DNA of 64,000 nucleotides from Thermoleophilia bacterium (lineage in GTDB: Bacteria; Actinomycetota; Thermoleophilia; UBA2241), in NCBI GenBank assembly GCA_041393415.1, contig JAWKKE010000001.1, positions 806,001 to 870,000 on the forward strand, given 5' to 3'. How positions within the stretch are numbered: the stretch's first letter is position 1; each line of letters opens with the position of its first letter. Made by a program: the position numbers and the translations under genes. Under the pieces are notes generated by a model. The model was not told where the DNA came from. It was given only the letters and a program-made list of their open reading frames with translations, and searched no databases. Positions 17,651-26,282 of this stretch are shown one piece after another.

Positions 17651-18876
17651 CGCCCGCCAGTAGCTGGCGCATCACAGAGCGACGTGGACAGACGGCGCTG
17701 CGCGACCTCAAAGACAACTGGCGAAGGCTCTATCTCGAGACTCCCGATCGACAACGCTACCACCTGTATCAGGCATGCGCGGCGTTTGTTGATCACCTCT
17801 GCCCATCTTGGGATAGCTTCCGCCTGCTGACGCTTATGCACGGCGACGAACTCCGCGGCATCTGCCCGCTGATACCGCGCACCGTCGACACTCTCGGGGC
17901 ACCTATGCCGGTGTGGTCGCTTCCCTGGCACCTGCATTGGCTTGTCACAGACGTCCTTTGCCCCGACGACGACGCCAGACGACAATTTCTTCCGGTAGTC
18001 GTGAGGCACCTCAGTAGGCACGCGGAAGGAAGACCTATCCTCCTCATAGGCCCGGCGCAACAACAGTCAGCCCTCTGGGAGGGACTGCACGCACTGCGCC
18101 CCTCTTCATACTGCATCGAGCCAGCGATGAGCTCTGCCGTCCTGGATTGCCGGCTGTCGTACGACGATCTCATGGGGCGCCTCTCCAAACACTTCCGACG
18201 CAATCTCCGTAGCCATCGCAGGAAGCTCCTCGAACTCGTCGATGTTCAGTTCCTGACGCACGCAGAAACAGACGACGCCGCGGCCGCGCTAGAAACATTC
18301 CTTCACATTGAAGCTTCCGGGTGGAAGGGCACCTCAGGCAAGCGATCAGCCATATCGCTCAATCCATGCACCGAGGCGTTCTATGGCGATCTGGTGCGGC
18401 ACGGAGTCGAGGACGCCGATCGCTGCGAGCTCAACGCGCTCCACGTCGGCGACATTTGCATTGCCAGTCAGCTCTGCATGCGCAATGGGTCCACCTATAC
18501 CATCCTCAAGATCGCCTACGACGAAGCCTTCGCCCGACTCGGCCCCGGACAGCTTCTCTTGGCGCACACGATCGAGCGATGCTGCGCCGACCCTGCCATT
18601 CACCGCCTTGACTTAGTCAGCGATGCGGGATGGTGCTCCGATTGGCATACCGACGCACTGCCGATGCAGCAGGCCTACATCGCCATCGGACGGCTCAGCG
18701 GAATCCCCTCCGTGTCGCTCCTGCGCTTCCGTTTCGGGCCGCTCCGTCGTCTCGTGCGTGGAGCGCGAGCGCGCTCCGGAGGGACGCACGACGCCCAGAC
18801 GGGACGCGCCTGCTATGAGGGCCGTCCCGAAGAAGCAGCGACGACAACCGATACAACGCGGTCGCATGCTGGGTGA
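17647..18876 (+). CDS. BioF2-like GNAT acyltransferase (tandem copy 1)
   Basis: 409 residues. The core FSKHFRRNL-type signature appears here as LSKHFRRNLRSHRRKL, followed by HIEASGWKG, TYTILKIAYDEAFARLGPGQLLLAHTIERC and IHRLDLVSDAGWC, all marks of the BioF2-like/CelD acetyltransferase domain seen in exopolysaccharide loci. The last 45 residues are Arg/Thr-rich and not conserved in copy 2. It overlaps the upstream gene by 4 bp and copy 2 by 11 bp. It may acylate an EPS sugar; donor and acceptor are unknown. Confidence 0.7.
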   Translation: MTPASSWRITERRGQTALRDLKDNWRRLYLETPDRQRYHLYQACAAFVDHLCPSWDSFRLLTLMHGDELRGICPLIPRTVDTLGAPMPVWSLPWHLHWLVTDVLCPDDDARRQFLPVVVRHLSRHAEGRPILLIGPAQQQSALWEGLHALRPSSYCIEPAMSSAVLDCRLSYDDLMGRLSKHFRRNLRSHRRKLLELVDVQFLTHAETDDAAAALETFLHIEASGWKGTSGKRSAISLNPCTEAFYGDLVRHGVEDADRCELNALHVGDICIASQLCMRNGSTYTILKIAYDEAFARLGPGQLLLAHTIERCCADPAIHRLDLVSDAGWCSDWHTDALPMQQAYIAIGRLSGIPSVSLLRFRFGPLRRLVRGARARSGGTHDAQTGRACYEGRPEEAATTTDTTRSHAG

Positions 18877-20014
18877 CTTGCGCATCGAAGAGTACCGCGG
18901 CGCCGATGCATTTCGAGCGCTGGCGGCCGATTGGCACCGACTGTACTTCGCCCTCCCAACACGAGTGCATTCAACCGCCTATGAGGCCCACCTGGCCTAC
19001 TTCGAGACGCTCATGGCAACACCGGAAAGGTTTCGCTGCCTCGTGGTCTCGGACGACAGCGGCCGGCGAGCTCTATGTCCGCTCGAAGCACGGGTAGATC
19101 GACTCCTGGGAATTCCGGTACCTGTTTGGGGTGTCCCGGTGCATCCGCATCTACCATTCGCCGACATCCTTTGCGGAGACGACGAAGTGCGACCGCACGT
19201 CATCCCACTCGTCCTCAAGTACTTGCAGTCTCGACCTGAAGGTCGGCACCTCTTCACCGTAGGTCCCGTGGCTGCAACGTCACAACTGTGGACGGGTCTC
19301 AACCGCCTTCCCCGTTGGAGCTACGCCATCGACACACCTTGGCAGGCAAACTACTTCGACTGCTCGCAGGGCGTCGAAAGCCTCGTCGCGCGATTCTCCA
19401 AGAGCTTCCGCACCAAAGTGCGCAAGGCAGAAAGACGCCTGTCGACCCTCCCCGATGCGAGCTTCACGACGGCGGCATCCGCAGACGCGCTTGCCGCCGC
19501 ATTTACCACCTTCCTTGATGTCGAGGCTTCGGGGTGGAAGGGTGCGAATGGCACCCGCACGGCAGTGCGCTTCCGCACGGGTCAGCCGGAGTTCTTCCGC
19601 AGATTAGCGCTACCCCTTGGAGGTGGCGATGGATGCGAGATCAACAGCCTGTATGCGGAAGGCAAGTGCATCGCCACGCACTACTGCGTGCGTTCGGGAG
19701 AGGACTACGCCATTCTCAAGAGCGGGTACGACGAGTCGTACGCGCGCTTCAGCCCAGGTCAACTTCTGCGTCTGCACACGCTGACGCGATGCTGCGATGA
19801 CCCGACGATACGTCGCTGCAGTCTCGTAAGCGACTACGACTGGCAGCAGATCTGGAATCCTGAGTCGATGGCCGTGCGTACCGTGTACATCGCCGTAGGC
19901 GGTACTGCTTCCGGCAGAACGATTGCCGGCCTCTACCGCTTCCGGCTCGGCAGTGGCAGGCGGGCGGCGCGCTGGCTACGTGCCAGGACTCGCCGCCCGC
20001 CCACCAAGAGCTAG
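18866..20014 (+). CDS. BioF2-like GNAT acyltransferase (tandem copy 2)
   Basis: 382 residues, paralogous along its length to the preceding protein: FSKSFRTKVRKAERRL, VEASGWKG, YAILKSGYDESYARFSPGQLL and RRCSLVSDYDW line up with the same blocks in copy 1. ATG 18866 is chosen because its N-terminus then aligns with that of copy 1; ATG 18815 would add 17 basic residues. No clear Shine-Dalgarno is visible, so translation may be coupled to copy 1. It ends 10 bp from the stop of the convergent subtilisin gene. Confidence 0.68.
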   Translation: MLGDLRIEEYRGADAFRALAADWHRLYFALPTRVHSTAYEAHLAYFETLMATPERFRCLVVSDDSGRRALCPLEARVDRLLGIPVPVWGVPVHPHLPFADILCGDDEVRPHVIPLVLKYLQSRPEGRHLFTVGPVAATSQLWTGLNRLPRWSYAIDTPWQANYFDCSQGVESLVARFSKSFRTKVRKAERRLSTLPDASFTTAASADALAAAFTTFLDVEASGWKGANGTRTAVRFRTGQPEFFRRLALPLGGGDGCEINSLYAEGKCIATHYCVRSGEDYAILKSGYDESYARFSPGQLLRLHTLTRCCDDPTIRRCSLVSDYDWQQIWNPESMAVRTVYIAVGGTASGRTIAGLYRFRLGSGRRAARWLRARTRRPPTKS

Positions 20015-20024
20015 GACCCGAAGA

Positions 20025-23000
20025 CTACTTCACGGTCAGATTCTTCCACGTTCTCTTCGACTGACTGTTCCCGGCCTTGTCGGTCGCCTGAATCGACCAC
20101 TTGTACTTGCCGCGATTGAGCTTGCACGTCCACCGGTAGCGGAGTATCCCGTTCGAGGCGCGCGCCGGAAGAGTCAGTGTCTTCTTGACCTTGCCCTTCA
20201 GCGTAATCACGAGCTTGACCTTGGCAATCGGACTCATCGCCACGCCAGTCGGATTCGGCTCGAGCACAGAGTAGCGGAAGGTAGCAGTCTTGCCGCGCTT
20301 CACGCTGAAGCTGCGGAGCGCCTTGGTCTGCGGACCATGCGTATCGATGTTGACATTGGTGGACCGCACTTTCTCCACATTGCCGACCGCGTCGACGGCG
20401 CGATACTTGACGCTCGTCGTGCCCTCATCGCCTATCTTGAGCTTGGCCGCCGTCGTCCACGTCTCGCCGTCCAGTGAGTACTCGATGTGGTCCACGCCCG
20501 ACCCTGTATCGGACGCCGTGAACATCAAGGTGACCGGCGCCTTGCGCCAAGTTGAACCGCCGCCCTGCGCAGAGGAAACAGGCGCCACGGTATCGATCTT
20601 CACGGTGAAGGTAGCGATGCGGGATGTGTTGCCAGCCGCGTCCATCGCGCGATACTGATAGAGAGTAGACCCCTCGTTTTCGGCAGCAAGGACCACCACA
20701 TCCGCACTGCCGCCGGCCTGGTAGATCCATGCGCCCGACTTGCCGCGGCGATACTCGATGCCGGCGACGCCCGACGCTGCCGGCTCGCCGGGATCAGTGG
20801 CTGAGAGCGAAACGGTGACGTCTGTCGCGTGCCAAACGTCGTCTGCGCCAGTAGTGCTGACCGTAGGAGCCAGCGTATCGATGCGCACCTGGAAAGCCCG
20901 CGTCTCGCTGACGTGGCCAAGCACGTCGACCACGTTGTACTCGTACTCATGTACGCCATCGCCGCTCACGTCGAACGATGCGCGCGAGCCAACGATCACG
21001 GTCCATGCGGAATCGCCGACGATATGGTACGCGATGCGATCCACTCCCGCGACGTCCTGCGCGGTAATGACCACCGTAGCTGTGCCGTTGTGCCAGGTCT
21101 CGCCGCCACCCTGCACCGACGAAGTCGGGGGAGTCGTGTCGATCTTGACTGCAAACGTGCTGACGCCAGAGACGTTGCCGGCCGCATCGGTTGCCCGATA
21201 CTGATAGGTGTGTATCCCGTCGTTGCCCGCGGCCGGAACTGTCAGCTGTGTGCTGCTGCCGCTCACCTTCGTCCATGCCGCGCTGTCACCCTCGCGGTAC
21301 TCGATGTTCGCGACACCGGACGAGTCCGGCGCATTTGGATCGCTCGCGTTCAGCGTTACCGTCTGATCGCTGCCGTGCCAATTGCCGTCGACGCCAACCA
21401 CGGCCACGGTGGGAGCAGTACCGTCCAGCTTGACGTAGAACGACTTGACGGCGGAGGCATTGCCGGCAACGTCACTAGCCCGGCCCTGAAGCTCAATGGA
21501 TCCTTCCCCGGACAGCTGAACGTCCACGCTCGTCGCGCCCACGAGCGTCCATTCCGGATCGGTGCTGAGCCGATACTCGAACGTGGCCACTCCAGAGGCA
21601 GGGTCGCTCGCCGTCAGACGCACCGTCGTGGGGCTCGTGCGCCAGACGCCCGTTAGTCCCGGCGCCGTAATGCTCGGCGCCGTCTGATCCACCTTGACGC
21701 GCACTTGCTTGGCGGTCTCGACATTGCCGGCTTTGTCGACGGCGCGGTAGTCGAGCGTGTGGTTGCCGTCGCTGCTCACGGTCGCCGAGGCGCCGGCCGT
21801 GTAGGCGCCAGAGTCCAAGCTGTACTCGGTGTGATCGACGCCGATGCCAGTGCCGTCACTGGCCGAGAAGGTCGCCGTCACCGGCGTCGTGTGCCAGGCG
21901 TCGTCGATGCCGGCGATCTGCGAGACAGGACGCAGATCGGCGTTCAGGGAGCGGTAGATGTTCAGGCGCCCGCCGGTGACCATCTTGCCGGCGTAGACGG
22001 GGAAGACGTCGACGCCGCTCATGATGCGGTCGACGCGCTGCAGGGCCGTCTCTGCCGGGTACTGCGCCGCCATCAGAGCGACGGCGCCGGCGGTCATGGC
22101 GGAGGCGGGGGAGGTGCCGGAGTTACCAGCATAGGTTGGGCCTGGTTCTGTACTGTAGATTCCGCTCCCCGGCGCAGCGAGGTCCACGGTCGTCGGCCCC
22201 CAGTTGCTCCAACTCGGCAGCACTTCGTCCTCGTTCGAGGCAGCGACGCTCAAGATGTTGCTCGCGTTGTAGCCCGAGGGGTAGTGCGCTATGGCATCCG
22301 TGTTGAAACCCTCGTTACCCGCCGACGCCGTCCAGACGATGCCCGCCGTGCCGGCGGCGCGGATGGCATCTTGCATGAAGGGATCGTAGGGCACGTTGCC
22401 CTGCCCCCAGGAGGTGTTGATGGCGACGACGTTCACGCCGTGATTGACGCGTTGATCAATGATGTAGTACGCGCCTTCCAGGGCGCCGGCCGCCGTACCC
22501 ACAAGTGCCGTCCCGTTCCACCCCAGACAGCGCACCGCCATCAGCCGCGTTGTCCAGTTGACACCGACGGCGCCGATGCCGTTGTTGCCCTGGGCGCCGA
22601 TGATGCCGGCCACCCAGGTCCCGTGCGCTTGGCCGTCCATGGGATCGCCGTCGTTCGCGTAGACGTCGATGCCGTAGACGTCGTCGACGTAGCCGTTGCC
22701 GTCGTTGTCGATACCGTCGCCGGCGATCTCTCCGGGGTTGTGCCACATGTTGTTGACCAGATCGGGGTGCGTGTAGTCGATGCCGCTGTCGAGGACGGCA
22801 ACGACGACACCGGCAGATCCGGTCTGTGTGTCCCAGGCCGACGGTGCCGCGGCACGGCGCAGCCCCCAGTTATCGAGGAGGTAGAAATCGTTCGGGTAGG
22901 TGGCCTCGGGCTCGAAGCTCACGTCGACGGAGACCCGCTGGACACCCTCGACCTGCTTCAAGGCGGCAGCGAGATCCTCGCCCGACCTAGCCCGAGAACG

Positions 23001-23267
23001 CAGCACGTAGAGATGGCTGCCGTCGCTCACGCCCCAGCGATCGATCTCATCCACGAGCGTAGCCTCAAGAGACGACGCAATTGCCGCCGCTTCGTCCCGG
23101 CTGACCCCCTTGGCGACCTCAACCAGGACCTGGCTGACGCCTGCGGCGGGAACGCTGCTCGCGGCCGCATGAGCACCCGCGGCGCCCAAGCTCAGCCAGA
23201 GCAGAGGAATCACGAAAAGGCTGCTCACAAGCACAAATGAGCTTCGTCGAATGGTTCGTACGTGCAT
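20025..23267 (-). CDS. Secreted subtilisin-like serine protease with Ig-like repeats
   Basis: 1080 residues: signal peptide (basic start, hydrophobic core, cut near AHAAAS), an inhibitor_I9-like propeptide, an S8 peptidase domain (about 135-440), then about six Ig-like repeats of about 95 residues with the repeated pattern GxDxxWH...V...D..SG...EY...G.W...YR..D.AGN, and a C-terminal beta domain (KVKLVITLKGKVKKTLTLP). The triad is Asp160 (VLDSGID), His215 (QAHGTWVAG) and Ser386; the oxyanion Asn is in SAGNEG. The serine motif is GTSPASAMTAG rather than GTSMAAPHVAG. GGGAGAGAGAGCG precedes the ATG. It is secreted, perhaps cell-bound through the repeats. Confidence 0.9.
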   Translation of the reverse strand: MHVRTIRRSSFVLVSSLFVIPLLWLSLGAAGAHAAASSVPAAGVSQVLVEVAKGVSRDEAAAIASSLEATLVDEIDRWGVSDGSHLYVLRSRARSGEDLAAALKQVEGVQRVSVDVSFEPEATYPNDFYLLDNWGLRRAAAPSAWDTQTGSAGVVVAVLDSGIDYTHPDLVNNMWHNPGEIAGDGIDNDGNGYVDDVYGIDVYANDGDPMDGQAHGTWVAGIIGAQGNNGIGAVGVNWTTRLMAVRCLGWNGTALVGTAAGALEGAYYIIDQRVNHGVNVVAINTSWGQGNVPYDPFMQDAIRAAGTAGIVWTASAGNEGFNTDAIAHYPSGYNASNILSVAASNEDEVLPSWSNWGPTTVDLAAPGSGIYSTEPGPTYAGNSGTSPASAMTAGAVALMAAQYPAETALQRVDRIMSGVDVFPVYAGKMVTGGRLNIYRSLNADLRPVSQIAGIDDAWHTTPVTATFSASDGTGIGVDHTEYSLDSGAYTAGASATVSSDGNHTLDYRAVDKAGNVETAKQVRVKVDQTAPSITAPGLTGVWRTSPTTVRLTASDPASGVATFEYRLSTDPEWTLVGATSVDVQLSGEGSIELQGRASDVAGNASAVKSFYVKLDGTAPTVAVVGVDGNWHGSDQTVTLNASDPNAPDSSGVANIEYREGDSAAWTKVSGSSTQLTVPAAGNDGIHTYQYRATDAAGNVSGVSTFAVKIDTTPPTSSVQGGGETWHNGTATVVITAQDVAGVDRIAYHIVGDSAWTVIVGSRASFDVSGDGVHEYEYNVVDVLGHVSETRAFQVRIDTLAPTVSTTGADDVWHATDVTVSLSATDPGEPAASGVAGIEYRRGKSGAWIYQAGGSADVVVLAAENEGSTLYQYRAMDAAGNTSRIATFTVKIDTVAPVSSAQGGGSTWRKAPVTLMFTASDTGSGVDHIEYSLDGETWTTAAKLKIGDEGTTSVKYRAVDAVGNVEKVRSTNVNIDTHGPQTKALRSFSVKRGKTATFRYSVLEPNPTGVAMSPIAKVKLVITLKGKVKKTLTLPARASNGILRYRWTCKLNRGKYKWSIQATDKAGNSQSKRTWKNLTVK

Positions 23268-23444
23268 CGCTCTCTCTCCCTGTACGCCAACAGCCACGAA
23301 ACCAGATATCAGTGGCCAAAGGTTGCCCCGTACCGTCGAAGTTCCGCCATTAAAGCACGGACCGCACACAGCAAGTCCACCCCGCCCGTTCACCTATCCG
23401 CTGCGAGTATGCCGCGAGCGAGCCCCCATCAGCGACGCGGCCCG

Positions 23445-25100
23445 CTACTCGAGCATGCTTTGGGATCCGGGGCGGCGAGGATCACGGGGGACACGTTTGC
23501 AGAGATCCATGACGACCGTCGCTCCTGCACGATTCAAGGTATGCATGCCGCAGCTGTACCGGATCCACGCCGAGGTGAGCTCCGCGTGACGCTGGTCCCT
23601 GTACTCGTCCGGCGTGAGGCGGGCAACCTCAAACAGTGCGATGCCGTGTCCGTAGCCGCCGCTACCGTCCTGAGCGGGTCGGTACAGCCGGCCTCCATGG
23701 ACGAACGGCACTCCGGCCGGCCGCGCAGCGGTGATGTCCGCGCGCAGCGGATTGAGCGTGTGTGGGCGCCAAACGCCCCGCACCGGATCGTCCGCACAGT
23801 AGACCATCAGCAGTTCCGCTGTGCGCACGCTTGCCGGCTTCTTCACGCTGGCGAACAACCACCACAGGCCATCCCAGAACACAATGCTGGCATCGACCAG
23901 GGCAACACCGTCGATGAGAGTTCGGCGGTACTCCCAACGGTCAGGGACCCTGAGGCACTCGTAGAGATCAAGTCGGCCGGAGGCGGCATTCTCCGGGATC
24001 ATGAAGAGCCGACCGGCGTGCGCGAACACACACGGATACGAAAGGTGAGACTGCAACTCGAGCGCAACCACCTTGTCGCGTGGTGTGCCGTCCGGTTCGA
24101 GCGTGACGGCTGCGATGCGGCCCTTGCGACTAGCGTACTCGAACTCCTCAAAGAAGACATACTCACGGCCCTCGTATGCAATGACGAACGGATCCGCCCA
24201 GTAACAGTCTCTTGGCGGTTCGAGACAACGCAGAGCGCGCGGATCCGGCAGCAGTGTCTCCACCGGCTGCCGCCCTATCAGCAGTTGCCACTGATGGTCA
24301 GTCACCGCCTTGTCCACTTGACGACGAACGCCCTGAACAAAGAATCGGGCGGCGGCGGCATAGGACACACGACTCGGCGGAGGCGGTACGTCTGATCCGC
24401 TCAACGACGACCCGTTCCTGCGCCCTCGGACAGCAGTACCTCCTTGCCCGCCAGGCCAATTCGCCAGCAACTCGGTGAGAAGCTGGGAGGCAGACGCGGC
24501 GAGCGATTCTTCCGTGAGGATCGCCGAAGTTGGATGAGCAGGGCAGACACAGTCGAACCGGTCCCGCACAGCGGACGTTCCGGCTGGCGTTTGGAGCAGC
24601 CAGAAAGGGACAGTCTGCCGACCAGCGAGGATCGCAGAGCGCAGGTCACAGCCACGAGCATCGGCGCGCCGCAACGGCACGCCGCCGAGGATCCAAACAG
24701 CCGCGCCGCGTGCATCGGCGCCCTCGCGATGATGATCCTCGGCCCGTAGATCGAGCGCCAGGTCGGCGCGTGCGCGCGAAGAATGAACGCCGCTACGCTC
24801 GAGCGTTACAACGTCAACGTTATGTGCTCGCGCCCACGTGCGGATGTCCTCGCCGACGGTAAGCTGCCGGCGATGACCAAACAGGAGTTCGTCAAGCCTC
24901 GCATGCAGGCGATGAGCCGCATCTCGCAGAGCAGGCGACCCCTCGACCGGGAAGTCCTCGAGCGTGACGGAAGTAATCGCGGCAAGACCCCGCTGCATCA
25001 CATCGTCCAGGAGCAGAGTCACCCAGCGAGGTACTTCTGGATCGGCGAGCAAGACTTCCAGTCGCGGAATCAACCTCGTGCCATCATCCACATCGCTCAT
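23445..25100 (-). CDS. Two-domain protein with GINT1-like C-terminal propeller region (paralogue B)
   Basis: 551 residues, homologous to the protein at 12.3-13.9 kb. The C-terminal half has CYWADPFVIAYEGREYVFFEE, YASRKGRIAAV, LSYPCVFAHAGRLFMIPE, YRRTLIDGVALVDASIVFW, GLWWLFASV and LRADITAARPAGVPF, each matching a block in paralogue A. The N-terminal part (VPRWVTLLLDDV) shares the VPxW turn but is otherwise divergent. ATG 25100 is preceded by GGAGAACG and overlaps the stop of the upstream GT4 frame in ATGA, so the two were built as a coupled pair. Function unknown; probable glycan assembly role from context. Confidence 0.65.
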   Translation of the reverse strand: MSDVDDGTRLIPRLEVLLADPEVPRWVTLLLDDVMQRGLAAITSVTLEDFPVEGSPALRDAAHRLHARLDELLFGHRRQLTVGEDIRTWARAHNVDVVTLERSGVHSSRARADLALDLRAEDHHREGADARGAAVWILGGVPLRRADARGCDLRSAILAGRQTVPFWLLQTPAGTSAVRDRFDCVCPAHPTSAILTEESLAASASQLLTELLANWPGGQGGTAVRGRRNGSSLSGSDVPPPPSRVSYAAAARFFVQGVRRQVDKAVTDHQWQLLIGRQPVETLLPDPRALRCLEPPRDCYWADPFVIAYEGREYVFFEEFEYASRKGRIAAVTLEPDGTPRDKVVALELQSHLSYPCVFAHAGRLFMIPENAASGRLDLYECLRVPDRWEYRRTLIDGVALVDASIVFWDGLWWLFASVKKPASVRTAELLMVYCADDPVRGVWRPHTLNPLRADITAARPAGVPFVHGGRLYRPAQDGSGGYGHGIALFEVARLTPDEYRDQRHAELTSAWIRYSCGMHTLNRAGATVVMDLCKRVPRDPRRPGSQSMLE

Positions 25101-26222
25101 CGTTCTCCGCGCCCGCGCGCGGCGGCCTCCACGTACAGGGCTGCGAACTCCTGAGCCATACGCGCAACCGTGAATGCCGTGGCTACACGAGCCCGCCCGG
25201 CAATTTCCATCGCTCGCGCACATCCTCGCGGTCGCGGAGGAACGTGACGAGCCCAGCGTAACCGCGTCTTCGGCGGGACGACGATCCCGGCATCGCCACC
25301 GAGCACCTCGCGGCATCCTCCACTATTGGCGCAGACCACGGAGACCACATGCCATGTACTTCCACGACGAATTGGGCACTTCCAGCAAGAACGGAGGGAT
25401 CGCCACTAGCACTCCAACATCTGACCTACGAAGGTACCCCACCACCGCGCTCAATTGAAACTCGATCAGGCCGCCCGGACCAGATCTTCCGCCTCGTCGA
25501 TGATCGATCGATCCGCGCCGGCACCAATCAGCACAAACCTCCAGCCATGGATCGACCGCGTGTAGCGCGCGAGCCGCACGCAACACCGTGCGGAAGTCTT
25601 TGGGCGGATCCATCCGAGCGGCCATGACGACCGTGAAGCGATCGTCGAGGTGTCGATGTGGATCTTCGGACGGCACGGTCGTCAGGCGCTCAGCTTCGAA
25701 GGCGTTGTAGATCACACGGCCCTTCTCTGAGCTCACGCGCCACGCGTTCAGCCCTGCCCTGCTGTTGGCGACCACAAGGGTCGCAAATCGCATGATGCCC
25801 CGCCGCGGCCGTCCGCGCTCATGCGGAATGGAGCCCATGCGGATGGACCCGTCGACCAGCGGTATCCCGAGCGCGAGACATGCCGGCACTGCAGCCGCCG
25901 AGGGCATCCAATGCCAGGAATGAACAACATGCGGCCGCCATGCGGCTATGCAGCGCCACAAATCCAGCGCCGGCGTGACGTCGACCCGAAACCGCCGCGG
26001 GCGAACGATCAGCGGCACGTTGGCGGCGCGCAACGGAGCTTCGTGCGGGCCCCCGTCCATCGCCCAGATGCGCACATCGAATTGGCTCGGAAGCGTGCGA
26101 GCAAGCAGCGAGAGTTGCCGCTCCAGACCGCCATTCGCCAAGCTATTCGTAACGAGAAGCACCCGCATCGGTGCCTGCTCGCGACCGCGACCCATCGGCA
26201 AGTCACGCCCCTCGCCCGTCAT
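25097..26222 (-). pseudogene. GT4-family glycosyltransferase broken by six clustered frameshifts
   Basis: The 5' two-thirds is intact: ATG 26222 with GGAGG 8 bp upstream, then LLVTNSLANGGLERQLSLLA, PHVVHSWHWMPSAAAV and FTVVMAARMDPPKDF. Between about 25545 and 25210 the homologous protein continues only by switching frame near 25544, 25472, 25340, 25270, 25252 and 25211; pieces such as FVLIGAGADRSIIDEAEDLV, VVCANSGGCREVLGGDAG, EDAVTL and LVTFLRDREDVRER appear in different frames. The last 35 or so codons are clean and end in an ATGA overlap with the next gene. Read straight, the frame stops near 25323. Either a true pseudogene or a local sequence-quality problem. Confidence 0.8.
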
Positions 26223-26282
26223 TTGTGCTGCCTCCACGAGACGGATCAGGTGGTACTGGACTTCTCGCCGCTGATGCCGGCT

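Noticed and set aside
21705..23240. 511-codon open frame on the plus strand
   Set aside because: It is fully antisense to the subtilisin, whose catalytic triad and repeats are clear; long antisense frames are common at this GC content.
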